Source: Clostridia bacterium (GTDB lineage: Bacteria; Bacillota; Clostridia; Monoglobales; Monoglobaceae). Taken from it: a stretch of DNA of 64,000 nt. The DNA lies in assembly GCA_017620615.1 (NCBI GenBank), contig JAGAUW010000011.1, positions 43,259 through 107,258 on the forward strand, given 5' to 3'. A program made the translations under genes and the position numbers. Shown one piece after another: positions 58,163 through 64,000 of the stretch; within the stretch, counting starts at the first letter, position 1; every line of letters begins with the position of its first letter. Below the pieces are notes generated by a model. It saw only the letters and a program-made list of their open reading frames with translations. It had not been told where the DNA came from and ran no database searches.

Positions 58163-58203
58163 AAAAAAAGACCTTCATTGTGCCAAAAACACAACAAAAG
58201 TCT
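58163..58203 (-). terminator. Terminator-like hairpin in the CaCA leader (candidate riboswitch expression platform)
   Basis: On the minus strand a 13-bp stem, G-U pairs allowed (GACTTTTGTTGTG/CACAATGAAGGTC), with a 7-base loop and seven T. It lies between the promoter and the CaCA ribosome site. Confidence 0.7.
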
Positions 58204-58305
58204 CATTACACTTAAAAAACTTAAATGCTGTTCCGCGATTTCAAAAGAAACGTACTGACGCGAACACAGACGGACAACCCGCAAATTACTCCCTCTTATT
58301 TGTAT

Positions 58306-58336
58306 ATATGATATCATATTTTGACAAAACTGTCAA
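58306..58336 (-). promoter_or_regulatory. Promoter of the CaCA gene with two palindromes
   Basis: On the minus strand -35 TTGACA (58331-58336) and -10 TATCAT (58308-58313), 17-bp spacer. The -10 lies in the 14-bp palindrome ATATGATATCATAT (58306-58319), and the -35 in TTGACAAAACTGTCAA (58321-58336). Either could be an operator. Confidence 0.65.
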
Positions 58337-58440
58337 CAAATTTTCCAAACTTCCTCTGTCATCATCAGAACTGCCTCCGTGATTGTGTCACTCTTCACAG
58401 ATTTACATTTCCAAAATATACTAAATATTGGAGGTGCTCT

Positions 58441-59244
58441 ATGGATAATTATGTCTTAATGGCACTGATTGCAACTTTAGGTACATGGTTTGTAACAGCT
58501 CTGGGTTCTGCAACAGTTGCCTTTTTTAAATCTCCCAATCCAAAAATACTGAATTTAATGCTGGGGTTTGCCTCGGGAGTTATGATTGCAGCAAGCTTCT
58601 GGTCCCTTTTACAACCCGCAATCGAGAGAGCCGAAGAGGTTTCAGCTCTTCCTGCATATTTTGTTGCAACCACCGGATTTTTGTTTGGTGCTGTCTTTAT
58701 GTGGGTATCCGATAAAACCGTTTCTTTTGCAAGAAGAAACATAAACACTTCACAAGCAAAATCAGGCGAAAGACTTAATCGGATTATTATGCTTATTCTG
58801 TCTATAACCCTTCATAATATCCCCGAAGGACTGGCGGTTGGTGTAGCTTTTGGAGCTCTTCAAAATGTAGGGTTCAGCCCCGAAGGTCTCATGGGAGCCA
58901 TTACAATCGCAATTGGCATAGGCCTGCAAAACTTCCCCGAAGGTGCGGCGGTTTCCCTGCCACTAAGACGGGAAGGTTATTCAAGAAAAAAGAGTTTTTT
59001 CTATGGTCAGGCATCAGGAATGGTCGAACCCATAGCCGGAGTAATTGGTGCATTACTTGTTGTTTATGTCGAAAAAATTTTACCCTATGCCCTTTCCTTC
59101 GCTGCCGGAGCAATGATTTTAGTCGCTGTACATGAGCTGATTCCCGAGTGTCAACAAAATCAGGAAAAACACCCTTACTTTTCCACCGCAGGAATTATAG
59201 CCGGCTTTGCAACAATGATGCTGCTTGATGTAATGCTTGGATAA
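58441..59244 (+). CDS. ZIP-family divalent metal transporter
   Basis: Takes up zinc or other divalent metals. The 267-residue protein has about eight helices and the paired ZIP metal motifs HNIPEGLAVG (about residues 122-131) and QNFPEGAAVS (about 163-172), then HELIPE near the end. ATG 58441 follows GGAGGTG; earlier in-frame codons have no ribosome site. Divergent from the CaCA gene. It ends at a strong hairpin terminator. Confidence 0.92.
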   Translation: MDNYVLMALIATLGTWFVTALGSATVAFFKSPNPKILNLMLGFASGVMIAASFWSLLQPAIERAEEVSALPAYFVATTGFLFGAVFMWVSDKTVSFARRNINTSQAKSGERLNRIIMLILSITLHNIPEGLAVGVAFGALQNVGFSPEGLMGAITIAIGIGLQNFPEGAAVSLPLRREGYSRKKSFFYGQASGMVEPIAGVIGALLVVYVEKILPYALSFAAGAMILVAVHELIPECQQNQEKHPYFSTAGIIAGFATMMLLDVMLG

Positions 59245-59286
59245 ACATTTGAGCCTGTGCCCAAATTTTTAGAGAGAGAAATAGCA

Positions 59287-59315
59287 AAAAAGACATCCCA
59301 AACGGATGTCTTTTT
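59287..59315 (+). terminator. Terminator of the ZIP gene
   Basis: Stem AAAGACATCC/GGATGTCTTT around 5 bases, T-rich tail. Confidence 0.85.
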
Positions 59316-59404
59316 AATTTCATTTTATATTTCCCCTTTCGGGATTTATATGTGTCATTGTGGTATAAATATATGAAAAATTTAAAATAAATTATACCCT
59401 AATA

Positions 59405-59466
59405 TCAATCAACAGAACCGTCCCCCTGATTGCCAAAACAAGGTACGCCAAGCGTCCCCTTGTATT
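59405..59466. repeat. REP-like remnant
   Basis: Carries two GTCCCC motifs (in ACCGTCCCCCTGATTG and AAGCGTCCCCTTGT). Such GGGGAC-type motifs resemble palindromic repeats (REP) of Clostridia that travel with RAYT transposases. No transposase is present here. A similar motif is at 60514-60550. Low confidence. Confidence 0.35.
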
Positions 59467-59478
59467 TTAAAATTTCAC

Positions 59479-59507
59479 TTGTCTTTTATACACTTTAGTG
59501 ATATAAT
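59479..59507 (+). promoter_or_regulatory. Promoter of the SLH-protein gene
   Basis: -35 TTGTCT (59479-59484) and -10 TATAAT (59502-59507), 17-bp spacer; the gene starts about 280 bases later. Confidence 0.65.
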
Positions 59508-59512
59508 AACTT

Positions 59513-59793
59513 ATGCCAAACAATTTTTTAACAAATTATCGGGATAACTCTATATATTTTATAGGGTTTTAGTATCCTATTCAAATTTCTTGGATAGAAT
59601 TTAAAAAAATGCAGATTCCACCAAGAAATTTTGGAGTTTATCCTGTTTCGTTAAAAATTGTTTGGCGACAATCGGAGTTTGCGTTTTTTGTGCGGCAGCC
59701 TTCGGTTGTCGCACTTTTTAATTTATGGGAATTTGAAAGGAGTGTATTCCCCAAAAAGTGTAATCAAAACACAAAAGAAAGGTCAGATAAAAC
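59513..59793 (+). promoter_or_regulatory. Structured 280-base leader of the SLH gene with an internal terminator-like hairpin
   Basis: Contains an 11-bp inverted repeat, AAATTTCTTGG (near 59584) and CCAAGAAATTT (near 59619). It also contains a strong hairpin GTGCGGCAGCC/GGTTGTCGCAC (59690-59714, G-U pairs allowed) followed by five T. No convincing gene is seen inside. Together this looks like a transcription-attenuating leader, of no type I can name. Confidence 0.55.
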
Positions 59794-60438
59794 ATGAAAA
59801 AGATAATAGCAATAATTTTAGCAGTAGTTATGTTATCAAGCGCAGTTTTTGCAACGGAAATTAACACAAAGAGTATGGAAGATTTAAAAAACTACAAAAT
59901 TATAACAGGCGACCCCGACGGCAAGCTACGTTTAGAAGACAATATTACCCGAGCTGAGGCTCTGGCGATTGTGTGCAGAACTCTTAGCCTTGTGGCTAGT
60001 GAATATGCTGATGAATTCATAGATGTAACAAGCGACCATTGGTCAGCACCTTATGTATCAGCCGCATTGGGTGCAGGAATAATTGATATTGATGACACAA
60101 AGAAATTTAATCCCGACGAATTTGTTACCAGTGACGAAATAGTAAAAATGTTTGTTTGTGCCTTAGGTTATAAACCTTTTGCAGAGGCAAATGGTGGCTA
60201 TCCTATGGGGTATTACAGCACCGCAACACGCTATGCTTTATTTAATAACATTCCTGCTATGGCTATGGGCAAACCAGCCCCACGAGAGGATGTTATGATC
60301 ATGGCATATTCCGCGTTAGATATCCCATTGATGCTTCAAAGTGGGTTTGACTTCAAGGACAACTCTGCATCATACATAATTGCTGACGGAAAAAATGGTG
60401 CAGAATTACGAACACCAAGAACAATGCTTAACCAATAA
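59794..60438 (+). CDS. Secreted S-layer homology (SLH) domain protein
   Basis: A 214-residue exported protein with a signal peptide (about residues 1-20, cleavage near VFA-TE). It has SLH-type repeats: one from about 34 (YKIITGDPDGKLRLEDNITRAEALAIV) and one from about 74 (FIDVTSDHWSAPYVSAALGAGII...FVTSDEIVKMFVCALGY). A third, degenerate part may follow. SLH domains bind pyruvylated wall polysaccharide, made by CsaB, whose gene is at 29650. There is no further domain, so the protein is almost only an anchor. Ribosome site AAAGG at 59780. Confidence 0.85.
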   Translation: MKKIIAIILAVVMLSSAVFATEINTKSMEDLKNYKIITGDPDGKLRLEDNITRAEALAIVCRTLSLVASEYADEFIDVTSDHWSAPYVSAALGAGIIDIDDTKKFNPDEFVTSDEIVKMFVCALGYKPFAEANGGYPMGYYSTATRYALFNNIPAMAMGKPAPREDVMIMAYSALDIPLMLQSGFDFKDNSASYIIADGKNGAELRTPRTMLNQ

Positions 60439-60480
60439 ATACCAATACATTTTGCATTGATGTCAAACTAAATATACAAA

Positions 60481-60506
60481 GGGAGGGTCTCCACACCCTC
60501 CCTTTT
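60481..60506 (+). terminator. Terminator of the SLH gene
   Basis: Stem GGGAGGGT/ACCCTCCC followed by TTTTA; lies against the end of the convergent DUF6062 remnant. Confidence 0.8.
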
Positions 60507-60729
60507 ACATCTTTGCACCGTGCAATTTTAGGCACGTCCCCATTTGCCTGTGAGTCTTGCAAAAGCCCTTTTCGTTGGTAATTATCCTGAAATCCGGCTC
60601 CATCATGGCAGGACTCAGCGTATATTCTATCGCCTCATCCTCAAGCTTTTTCTGCAAAAAACAAAACGGACAACTGCAATCAACATCTAACGCTTCATTT
60701 ATCGGAATTGTATATATTTTTTCTTTCAT
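60505..60729 (-). pseudogene. Truncated DUF6062 family protein
   Basis: A 74-residue frame whose first 60 residues match the start of DUF6062 (MKEKIYTIPINEALDVDCSC... with Cys pairs CSCPFC, then the MEPDFRIITNEKGFCKTH segment). Intact members run to roughly 200 residues or more, so about two thirds are missing. Homology seems to stop at KTHRQ; the last dozen residues are read from REP-like sequence containing GGGGACGTGCC. The gene was therefore probably broken by insertion or deletion at that point. ATG with AAGGAA upstream. Function of the family is unknown. Confidence 0.7.
60514..60550. repeat. REP-like hairpin at the break of DUF6062
   Basis: Contains the hairpin CGTGC/GCACG around eight bases, next to GTCCCC, as in REP-type elements. 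It forms the last codons of the truncated DUF6062 frame. Confidence 0.45.
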
Positions 60730-60773
60730 ATTAAATTCCTTCCTTATTGGCGCGTACCAAGTCAGAGCAAAAA

Positions 60774-61697
60774 TTAATTTATTTCGCTGTAATCATAAAA
60801 CGACCAACCATCAGGGGTTTTATTATATTTAAAAAAGTATAACTTGCCACTATTAATACCTTTTAACAATATAATTAAACGATCATTATCGCAAAGTTCA
60901 GCATTTGCCCAATCACTTGTTTTCCATTTTTTGGTGAATTTTCTTGTAGAATGTGGCAATATGCACTCTTCCGAAAGGCCGCATTCTGTAAAATCACATT
61001 CACTAACATACTGTATCTCATCCTTAATTATCACAGCATCTTTTAACTCAATTTTAACAATATCAGAAGTATTGTTTTTTATATCAATATCTATATAAAA
61101 AACATCCTGTTCTTTTGTATTCAAACTTGGTGTTGGTGAAAGAACTGATATTGCAATATCTCTTGTAGCTAATGATTGTTCAACTTCCTCTCTACATTTC
61201 CTGCAAAATTTATACCCAAATTTAAAATCATTATACAACAATATAGCGTGACAACGATTACACTCCTTTTTAACTGCAAGCCCCAATGAATCAAGCTTTG
61301 TTATTACTTCTTCGAGAGACTTTATTCCAAGATTTTTTGTGCCGCTTGTGCCATTTTCTATATAGATAATTACATCGTCCACTGTTTTGAGTCCTGCCCT
61401 TTTTAAAACATTATATTGTCTGGCAGATAAATCAAGATTTTCAATTTCTGTATTTTTCAAAATTTCTTTTGAAACATTTTTTAAATTTTGGGGTTTATTT
61501 GCCTTTTGGGGTTGTGATTTCTTTTTCCTATTTCCGCCTTCTGTCCTACTCGTATCCAAAAATTCATCTTCATAAAAAGCATCTTCACTTATTTCTGCAA
61601 AAAGATCTTCACTTTTGAGTTTGTCTGGATTAAATATTCTTTCAATTTCATCTAATTCTCGTTTATTAGGACCTACTATTTCTTTATATCTACTCAT
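60774..61697 (-). CDS. Third gene of the DarT1-NADAR operon: alpha-CTD-like domain, zinc ribbon, C-terminal beta domain
   Basis: A 307-residue protein of no family I know. After a charged, low-complexity N-terminus (about residues 1-80), residues about 86-140 (EIENLDLSARQYNVLKRAGLKTVDDVI...NLGIKSLEEVITKLDSLGL) closely resemble the RNA polymerase alpha C-terminal domain, a DNA- and factor-binding fold. Then come two C-x2-C pairs (about 144-172, CNRC and CRKC), a zinc-ribbon-like unit. The last about 125 residues are predicted beta-rich, DUF4352-like in feel. The ATG at 61697 follows AAAGGAGAG, 20 bases after the NADAR stop; the longer frame overlaps NADAR. Being in the same operon it may help, sense or regulate the toxin system. 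Confidence 0.7.
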   Translation of the reverse strand: MSRYKEIVGPNKRELDEIERIFNPDKLKSEDLFAEISEDAFYEDEFLDTSRTEGGNRKKKSQPQKANKPQNLKNVSKEILKNTEIENLDLSARQYNVLKRAGLKTVDDVIIYIENGTSGTKNLGIKSLEEVITKLDSLGLAVKKECNRCHAILLYNDFKFGYKFCRKCREEVEQSLATRDIAISVLSPTPSLNTKEQDVFYIDIDIKNNTSDIVKIELKDAVIIKDEIQYVSECDFTECGLSEECILPHSTRKFTKKWKTSDWANAELCDNDRLIILLKGINSGKLYFFKYNKTPDGWSFYDYSEIN

Positions 61698-61717
61698 TTT
61701 GCTCTCCTTTAAATCAT

Positions 61718-62398
61718 TTATGACCAAAGACTCAACTGTTCGTAGCACTCTTTATTTTGATATATATTTTTAAATAATTCTTTATCTTTTATATAATCTT
61801 CTATGACCCCTTTTTTTGACAAAGAGACAAATATAGCTGCTGCACGAGCTTGACAGTTTATGGATTTTTTATGATTAAACTCAATATCTGTAAAAACATC
61901 ATATGACAAAATCCTTTTTGCCAGATATTTTTCACCATATAAGGCATTTATATAAAGCCAATCATAAAACATTGTTTTGGGTATAAGCGGCCATTTTTGT
62001 CCTTCGCATTCAAAATGTATTAATTTGCCGGAATTCTTAAGCCGGATGTCTGCTTTTGCTTCTCTTGGATGAACGTTAAGCAAATCAAGAAATGGACCAC
62101 CATTTTCAAATACCTTTGATGACTGAAATACATTTTCAATCAAATACTTTTTATTTGTATTTTTGCATAAATAACTCAAGTTGAATGCACTTAACTTTTT
62201 CCCTATATCAACCGGAGATTTTGTTGACACTTCCAAAGCCTTATAATTATTGTCGATTTTCAAAATATTTTCATGTAATGATTGGATAGACTTTTGCTTT
62301 TGCGACAATGCAAAGCCTTTATGATATTCAAACTCAACATTTATCTCCTGAAAAAAACTATCATCTGTTTTTGCAACAAAACACTTCCGGACAGCCAT
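61718..62398 (-). CDS. DarT1-associated NADAR antitoxin family protein
   Basis: A 226-residue protein matching the NADAR antitoxins that pair with DarT1, which remove ADP-ribose from guanosine bases in DNA. Family sequence is seen in LSQKQKSIQSLHE, VFQSSKVFENGGPFLDLL, PREAKADIRL, PKTMFYDWLYINALYG, YDVFTDIEFNHKKSINCQARAAAIF. The frame begins 38 bases inside the end of the toxin gene, which suggests tight coupling. AGAGGGG precedes the ATG. Order is toxin first, antitoxin second, like many darTG loci. Confidence 0.85.
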   Translation of the reverse strand: MAVRKCFVAKTDDSFFQEINVEFEYHKGFALSQKQKSIQSLHENILKIDNNYKALEVSTKSPVDIGKKLSAFNLSYLCKNTNKKYLIENVFQSSKVFENGGPFLDLLNVHPREAKADIRLKNSGKLIHFECEGQKWPLIPKTMFYDWLYINALYGEKYLAKRILSYDVFTDIEFNHKKSINCQARAAAIFVSLSKKGVIEDYIKDKELFKNIYQNKECYEQLSLWS

Positions 62399-63329
62399 GC
62401 AAACCCCTCTTTATAATAAAATCTTCTCTCAAGCCAAAATATTCAGGCAAAACCTCAAACCGATAATTCTTAACAATATCATGATGCTGATTGCACCAAT
62501 TTTCTTTGCTCGTTACGGAATTAAAGATTATTTTTTTTATATATTTTTTATCTATAACACCCTCAATTAAAACCTCAGCTTGCACATCAGTAGTAAAGTT
62601 ATCTGGTAAGTTTTGTCTCTGACACATATAATTTACACCATTTTGTTTTTGAACAACAAATTCTTGTTTGAACATATTTTTCAAATGTTCTGCATCGGAA
62701 CCACTATATGCCCTCATGTATCTGGTTGCTGCATTTGTCAGACAAAACTCACAAGGATTTTCTTGCGATAATAATACTTCAGGATCAAGGATGATGATCG
62801 TCCATTCTTTTTCTGGATTTTTTTCTCTGAACCTTTTGAAATTTTTATCATTGGGAAAAGTTATAGAAAAGCTGGTGCAGTCTGGTCTGTAGTCATTTCT
62901 GGAAATATCATTAATTACTGCAGTGATGCTACGCTGCCTTTGGTTTATCTGGGGTACAATTCCTTTATCTAAAATGCTCTTCAAATTTTCTAATCTAGTA
63001 AAATGAACAATATCCTTAATGTTTTTATTCTTTAATACTTCTTTAATCTCGTTTCTTTTTGATAAAAATTTTTCATCAATATGTTCTTTATATAAACCAT
63101 ATACTTCCGCTGAGGAAAATTTTTCATAACTATTTTCAATATGGCTTATATCACGAAACAGCTTTTTGCCTATAAAATTTGATAAATAGCTTTTATCTTG
63201 TTGTTCAGGCTCGTGAAAACGTACGGTTATTTTATCTTTATCCATATCTAAAACAGTACATTCTCTTATTTTTTCACTATATCCACTAAAATAATATAAT
63301 ATATCTCCCATCTTAATCTCATACGCCAT
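62361..63329 (-). CDS. DarT1-type DNA ADP-ribosyltransferase toxin
   Basis: DarT enzymes transfer ADP-ribose from NAD+ to DNA bases, stopping replication; the DarT1 type acts on guanosine, DarT2 on thymidine. The 322-residue protein has an N-terminal region of about 95 residues before the DarT fold. The fold shows IVHFTRLENLKSILDKG (NAD-binding His), RQRS with the basic residue, TSFSITFPNDK, WTIIILDPEVLL, CEFCLTNAAT and the catalytic Glu region TTDVQAEVLIEGVI. The next gene overlaps by 38 bases and is a NADAR antitoxin, which supports DarT1. AGGGG precedes the ATG. The promoter is at 63400-63428. Confidence 0.87.
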   Translation of the reverse strand: MAYEIKMGDILYYFSGYSEKIRECTVLDMDKDKITVRFHEPEQQDKSYLSNFIGKKLFRDISHIENSYEKFSSAEVYGLYKEHIDEKFLSKRNEIKEVLKNKNIKDIVHFTRLENLKSILDKGIVPQINQRQRSITAVINDISRNDYRPDCTSFSITFPNDKNFKRFREKNPEKEWTIIILDPEVLLSQENPCEFCLTNAATRYMRAYSGSDAEHLKNMFKQEFVVQKQNGVNYMCQRQNLPDNFTTDVQAEVLIEGVIDKKYIKKIIFNSVTSKENWCNQHHDIVKNYRFEVLPEYFGLREDFIIKRGLHGCPEVFCCKNR

Positions 63330-63399
63330 ACCAAATACCCCTATCTCTCTGTAAAAGTCCTACTTTCATACTCGTAAAATCTCTATAATTTTTATATTT

Positions 63400-63428
63400 A
63401 CTATAACACAGATAATAAGAAAATGCAA
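63400..63428 (-). promoter_or_regulatory. Promoter of the darT1-NADAR operon
   Basis: On the minus strand, -35 TTGCAT (63423-63428) and -10 TATAGT (63400-63405), 17-bp spacer. The -35 abuts the 5S fragment that begins at 63431. Confidence 0.65.
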
Positions 63429-63430
63429 TA

Positions 63431-63473
63431 TTAAGCTTTAGCGCTGATGATACACTTTATTGGCGGGCAACCG
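63431..63473 (+). rRNA. Inverted 5S rRNA fragment (degraded)
   Basis: Carries TTAAGCTT then TAGCGCTGATGATAC and TTGGCGGGCAACCGC, matching in order the middle and 3' side of the genuine 5S gene at 63678, with a 2-base deletion and a few changes, but on the opposite strand. It is followed by a terminator-like hairpin. Confidence 0.6.
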
Positions 63474-63487
63474 CACATATACAAAAA

Positions 63488-63517
63488 AGAGCACTCTTTT
63501 GAGTACTCTTTCTTTAT
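63488..63517 (+). terminator. Terminator-like hairpin after the 5S fragment
   Basis: Stem AGAGCACTC/GAGTACTCT around TTTT, then TTCTTT; similar to the genuine rRNA operon terminator at 63642. Confidence 0.6.
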
Positions 63518-63641
63518 TTATTCCGGCGTCACGCCGTAAAAAAGGTGCCGGTGGCACGTTTTTAGGCGGGATTGAGATGCGAGAGCATCGGCAATAAAAG
63601 AAATTCCTTGGAATTTCAACAAAAGCGTTGTCGGAACATAC
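63518..63641. other. Gene-free stretch between the 5S remnant and the rRNA terminator
   Basis: Holds two GC-rich segments (CCGGCGTCACGCCG near 63523-63537 and GGTGCCGGTGGCACG near 63544-63558), which form short hairpins. No gene is seen. Confidence 0.4.
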
Positions 63642-63670
63642 AAAAAAACAGACACTCTTCTGAGTGTCTG
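63642..63670 (-). terminator. Terminator of the rRNA operon
   Basis: On the minus strand, perfect stem CAGACACTC/GAGTGTCTG after the 5S gene, followed by seven T. Confidence 0.88.
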
Positions 63671-63677
63671 TCGTGTG

Positions 63678-63796
63678 TTCCGGCGACGTCTTACTTTCCC
63701 GGGCGGTCACCCACCAAGTATCATCAGCGCTAAGAAGCTTAACTACTGTGTTCGGAATGGGAACAGGTGTGACCTTCTTGCTATTGCCACCGAATG
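63678..63796 (-). rRNA. rrf: 5S ribosomal RNA
   Basis: The minus strand reads GGTGGCAATAGCAAGAAGGT, then CACACCTGTTCCCATTCCG and AACACAGTAGTTAAGCTT, the standard 5S pattern, ending GTCGCC. About 119 bases. Ends are set by homology and may shift a few bases. It lies 88 bases past the 23S 3' end and before a strong terminator. Confidence 0.92.
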
Positions 63797-63884
63797 TATG
63801 TCAAGCACTTTCGTGCGTTGACTCTTTTTCTGTTCTTGAAAAACTGAACGAAGAAGAGTTTTTGGCTTACTCCATAATCTATTT

Positions 63885-64000
63885 AGGTCAAGCCCTCGAC
63901 CTATTAGTATCGGTCAGCTAAATACGTTACCGCACTTACACCTCCGACCTATCAACCACATAGTCTACGTGGGGTCTTACTAGCTTACGCTATGGGAAAT
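63885..64000 (-). rRNA. rrl: 23S ribosomal RNA, 3' end (cut by window edge)
   Basis: The minus strand gives GTTGATAGGTCGGAGGTG, GCTGACCGATACTAATAGGT and CGAGGGCTTGACC, the standard 3' end of 23S. Only about 116 bases are inside the window; the rest and the 16S lie beyond it. Confidence 0.93.

Noticed and set aside
58204..58300. Firm call of a Mn2+ (yybP-ykoY) riboswitch
   Set aside because: A GGGAGTA element is present but the second conserved segment and stem order do not match clearly.
1..64000. CRISPR arrays, prophage, integrase or insertion sequences
   Set aside because: None seen; no spaced direct repeats, transposase or integrase frames in the window.

Overview
The window reads as chromosome of a strictly anaerobic, endospore-forming, low-GC Firmicute of the class Clostridia. 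Supporting signs are the spore genes gpr and spoVG and a BofC-like gene, an oxygen-sensitive class III ribonucleotide reductase (nrdD-nrdG), type III glutamine synthetase, AddB, a T-box leader, an Na+-pumping decarboxylase, consensus sigma-A promoters (TTGACA-17-TATAAT) with strong Shine-Dalgarno sites, and frequent TTG starts. I cannot name the genus. An Oscillospirales-like gut lineage is plausible, but that is inference.

Layout. 1-5.4 kb: 3' part of addB and a heterodimeric ABC exporter. 5.5-8.3 kb: nrdD-nrdG behind two NrdR-type boxes. 8.3-15.6 kb: ppa, tRNA-Ser, an HPr-like gene, typA, mscL, glnA type III with a terminator-like leader, rpsT, tRNA-Trp and sodC. 15.6-19.6 kb: a decarboxylase sodium pump operon. 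19.6-27.3 kb: rpoB-rpoC under their own promoter. 27.4-32 kb: ksgA, yhbY, an LCP ligase and a glycosyltransferase-CsaB fusion. 32-42.3 kb: spoVG, murC, an ABC exporter, gpr, a BofC-like gene, a class A PBP, holA, a ComEC-like hydrolase and an NlpC/P60 protein. 42.5-49.4 kb: a T-box leader driving an XRE-cupin-acyl-CoA ligase fusion, then a YgjV-like gene, a DUF1385 gene, prmC, rsmE and small genes. 49.4-56 kb: hom-lysC, dus, proB and pckG. 56-59.3 kb: an amidohydrolase, a Ca2+/Na+ antiporter-type gene and a ZIP transporter.

The last 4.7 kb (59.3-64 kb) looks like a variable region beside an rRNA operon. It holds an SLH protein with a structured leader, repeat-like remnants, a truncated DUF6062 gene, a three-gene operon, an inverted fragment of 5S rRNA, and then genuine 5S and partial 23S genes on the minus strand. 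The operon encodes a DarT1-type DNA ADP-ribosyltransferase, its NADAR antitoxin, and a third protein that joins an RNA-polymerase alpha-CTD-like domain to a zinc ribbon and a C-terminal beta-rich region. That third gene, and the T-box-controlled acyl-CoA ligase, are the most promising leads for something not previously described.

How the genes fit together. PckG and the Oad/BCCP/OadG pump could connect PEP, oxaloacetate and pyruvate metabolism to a sodium gradient, which the CaCA-type antiporter could use. The CsaB domain would pyruvylate cell-wall polysaccharide, the usual anchor for SLH proteins such as the one at 59.8 kb. LCP, MurC, PBP and NlpC/P60 are wall-building or remodelling functions. 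Hom and LysC feed the aspartate amino-acid family. Coordinates come from reading the sequence. Start codons were moved to internal sites where a clear ribosome binding site and family length supported it. No database search was run.
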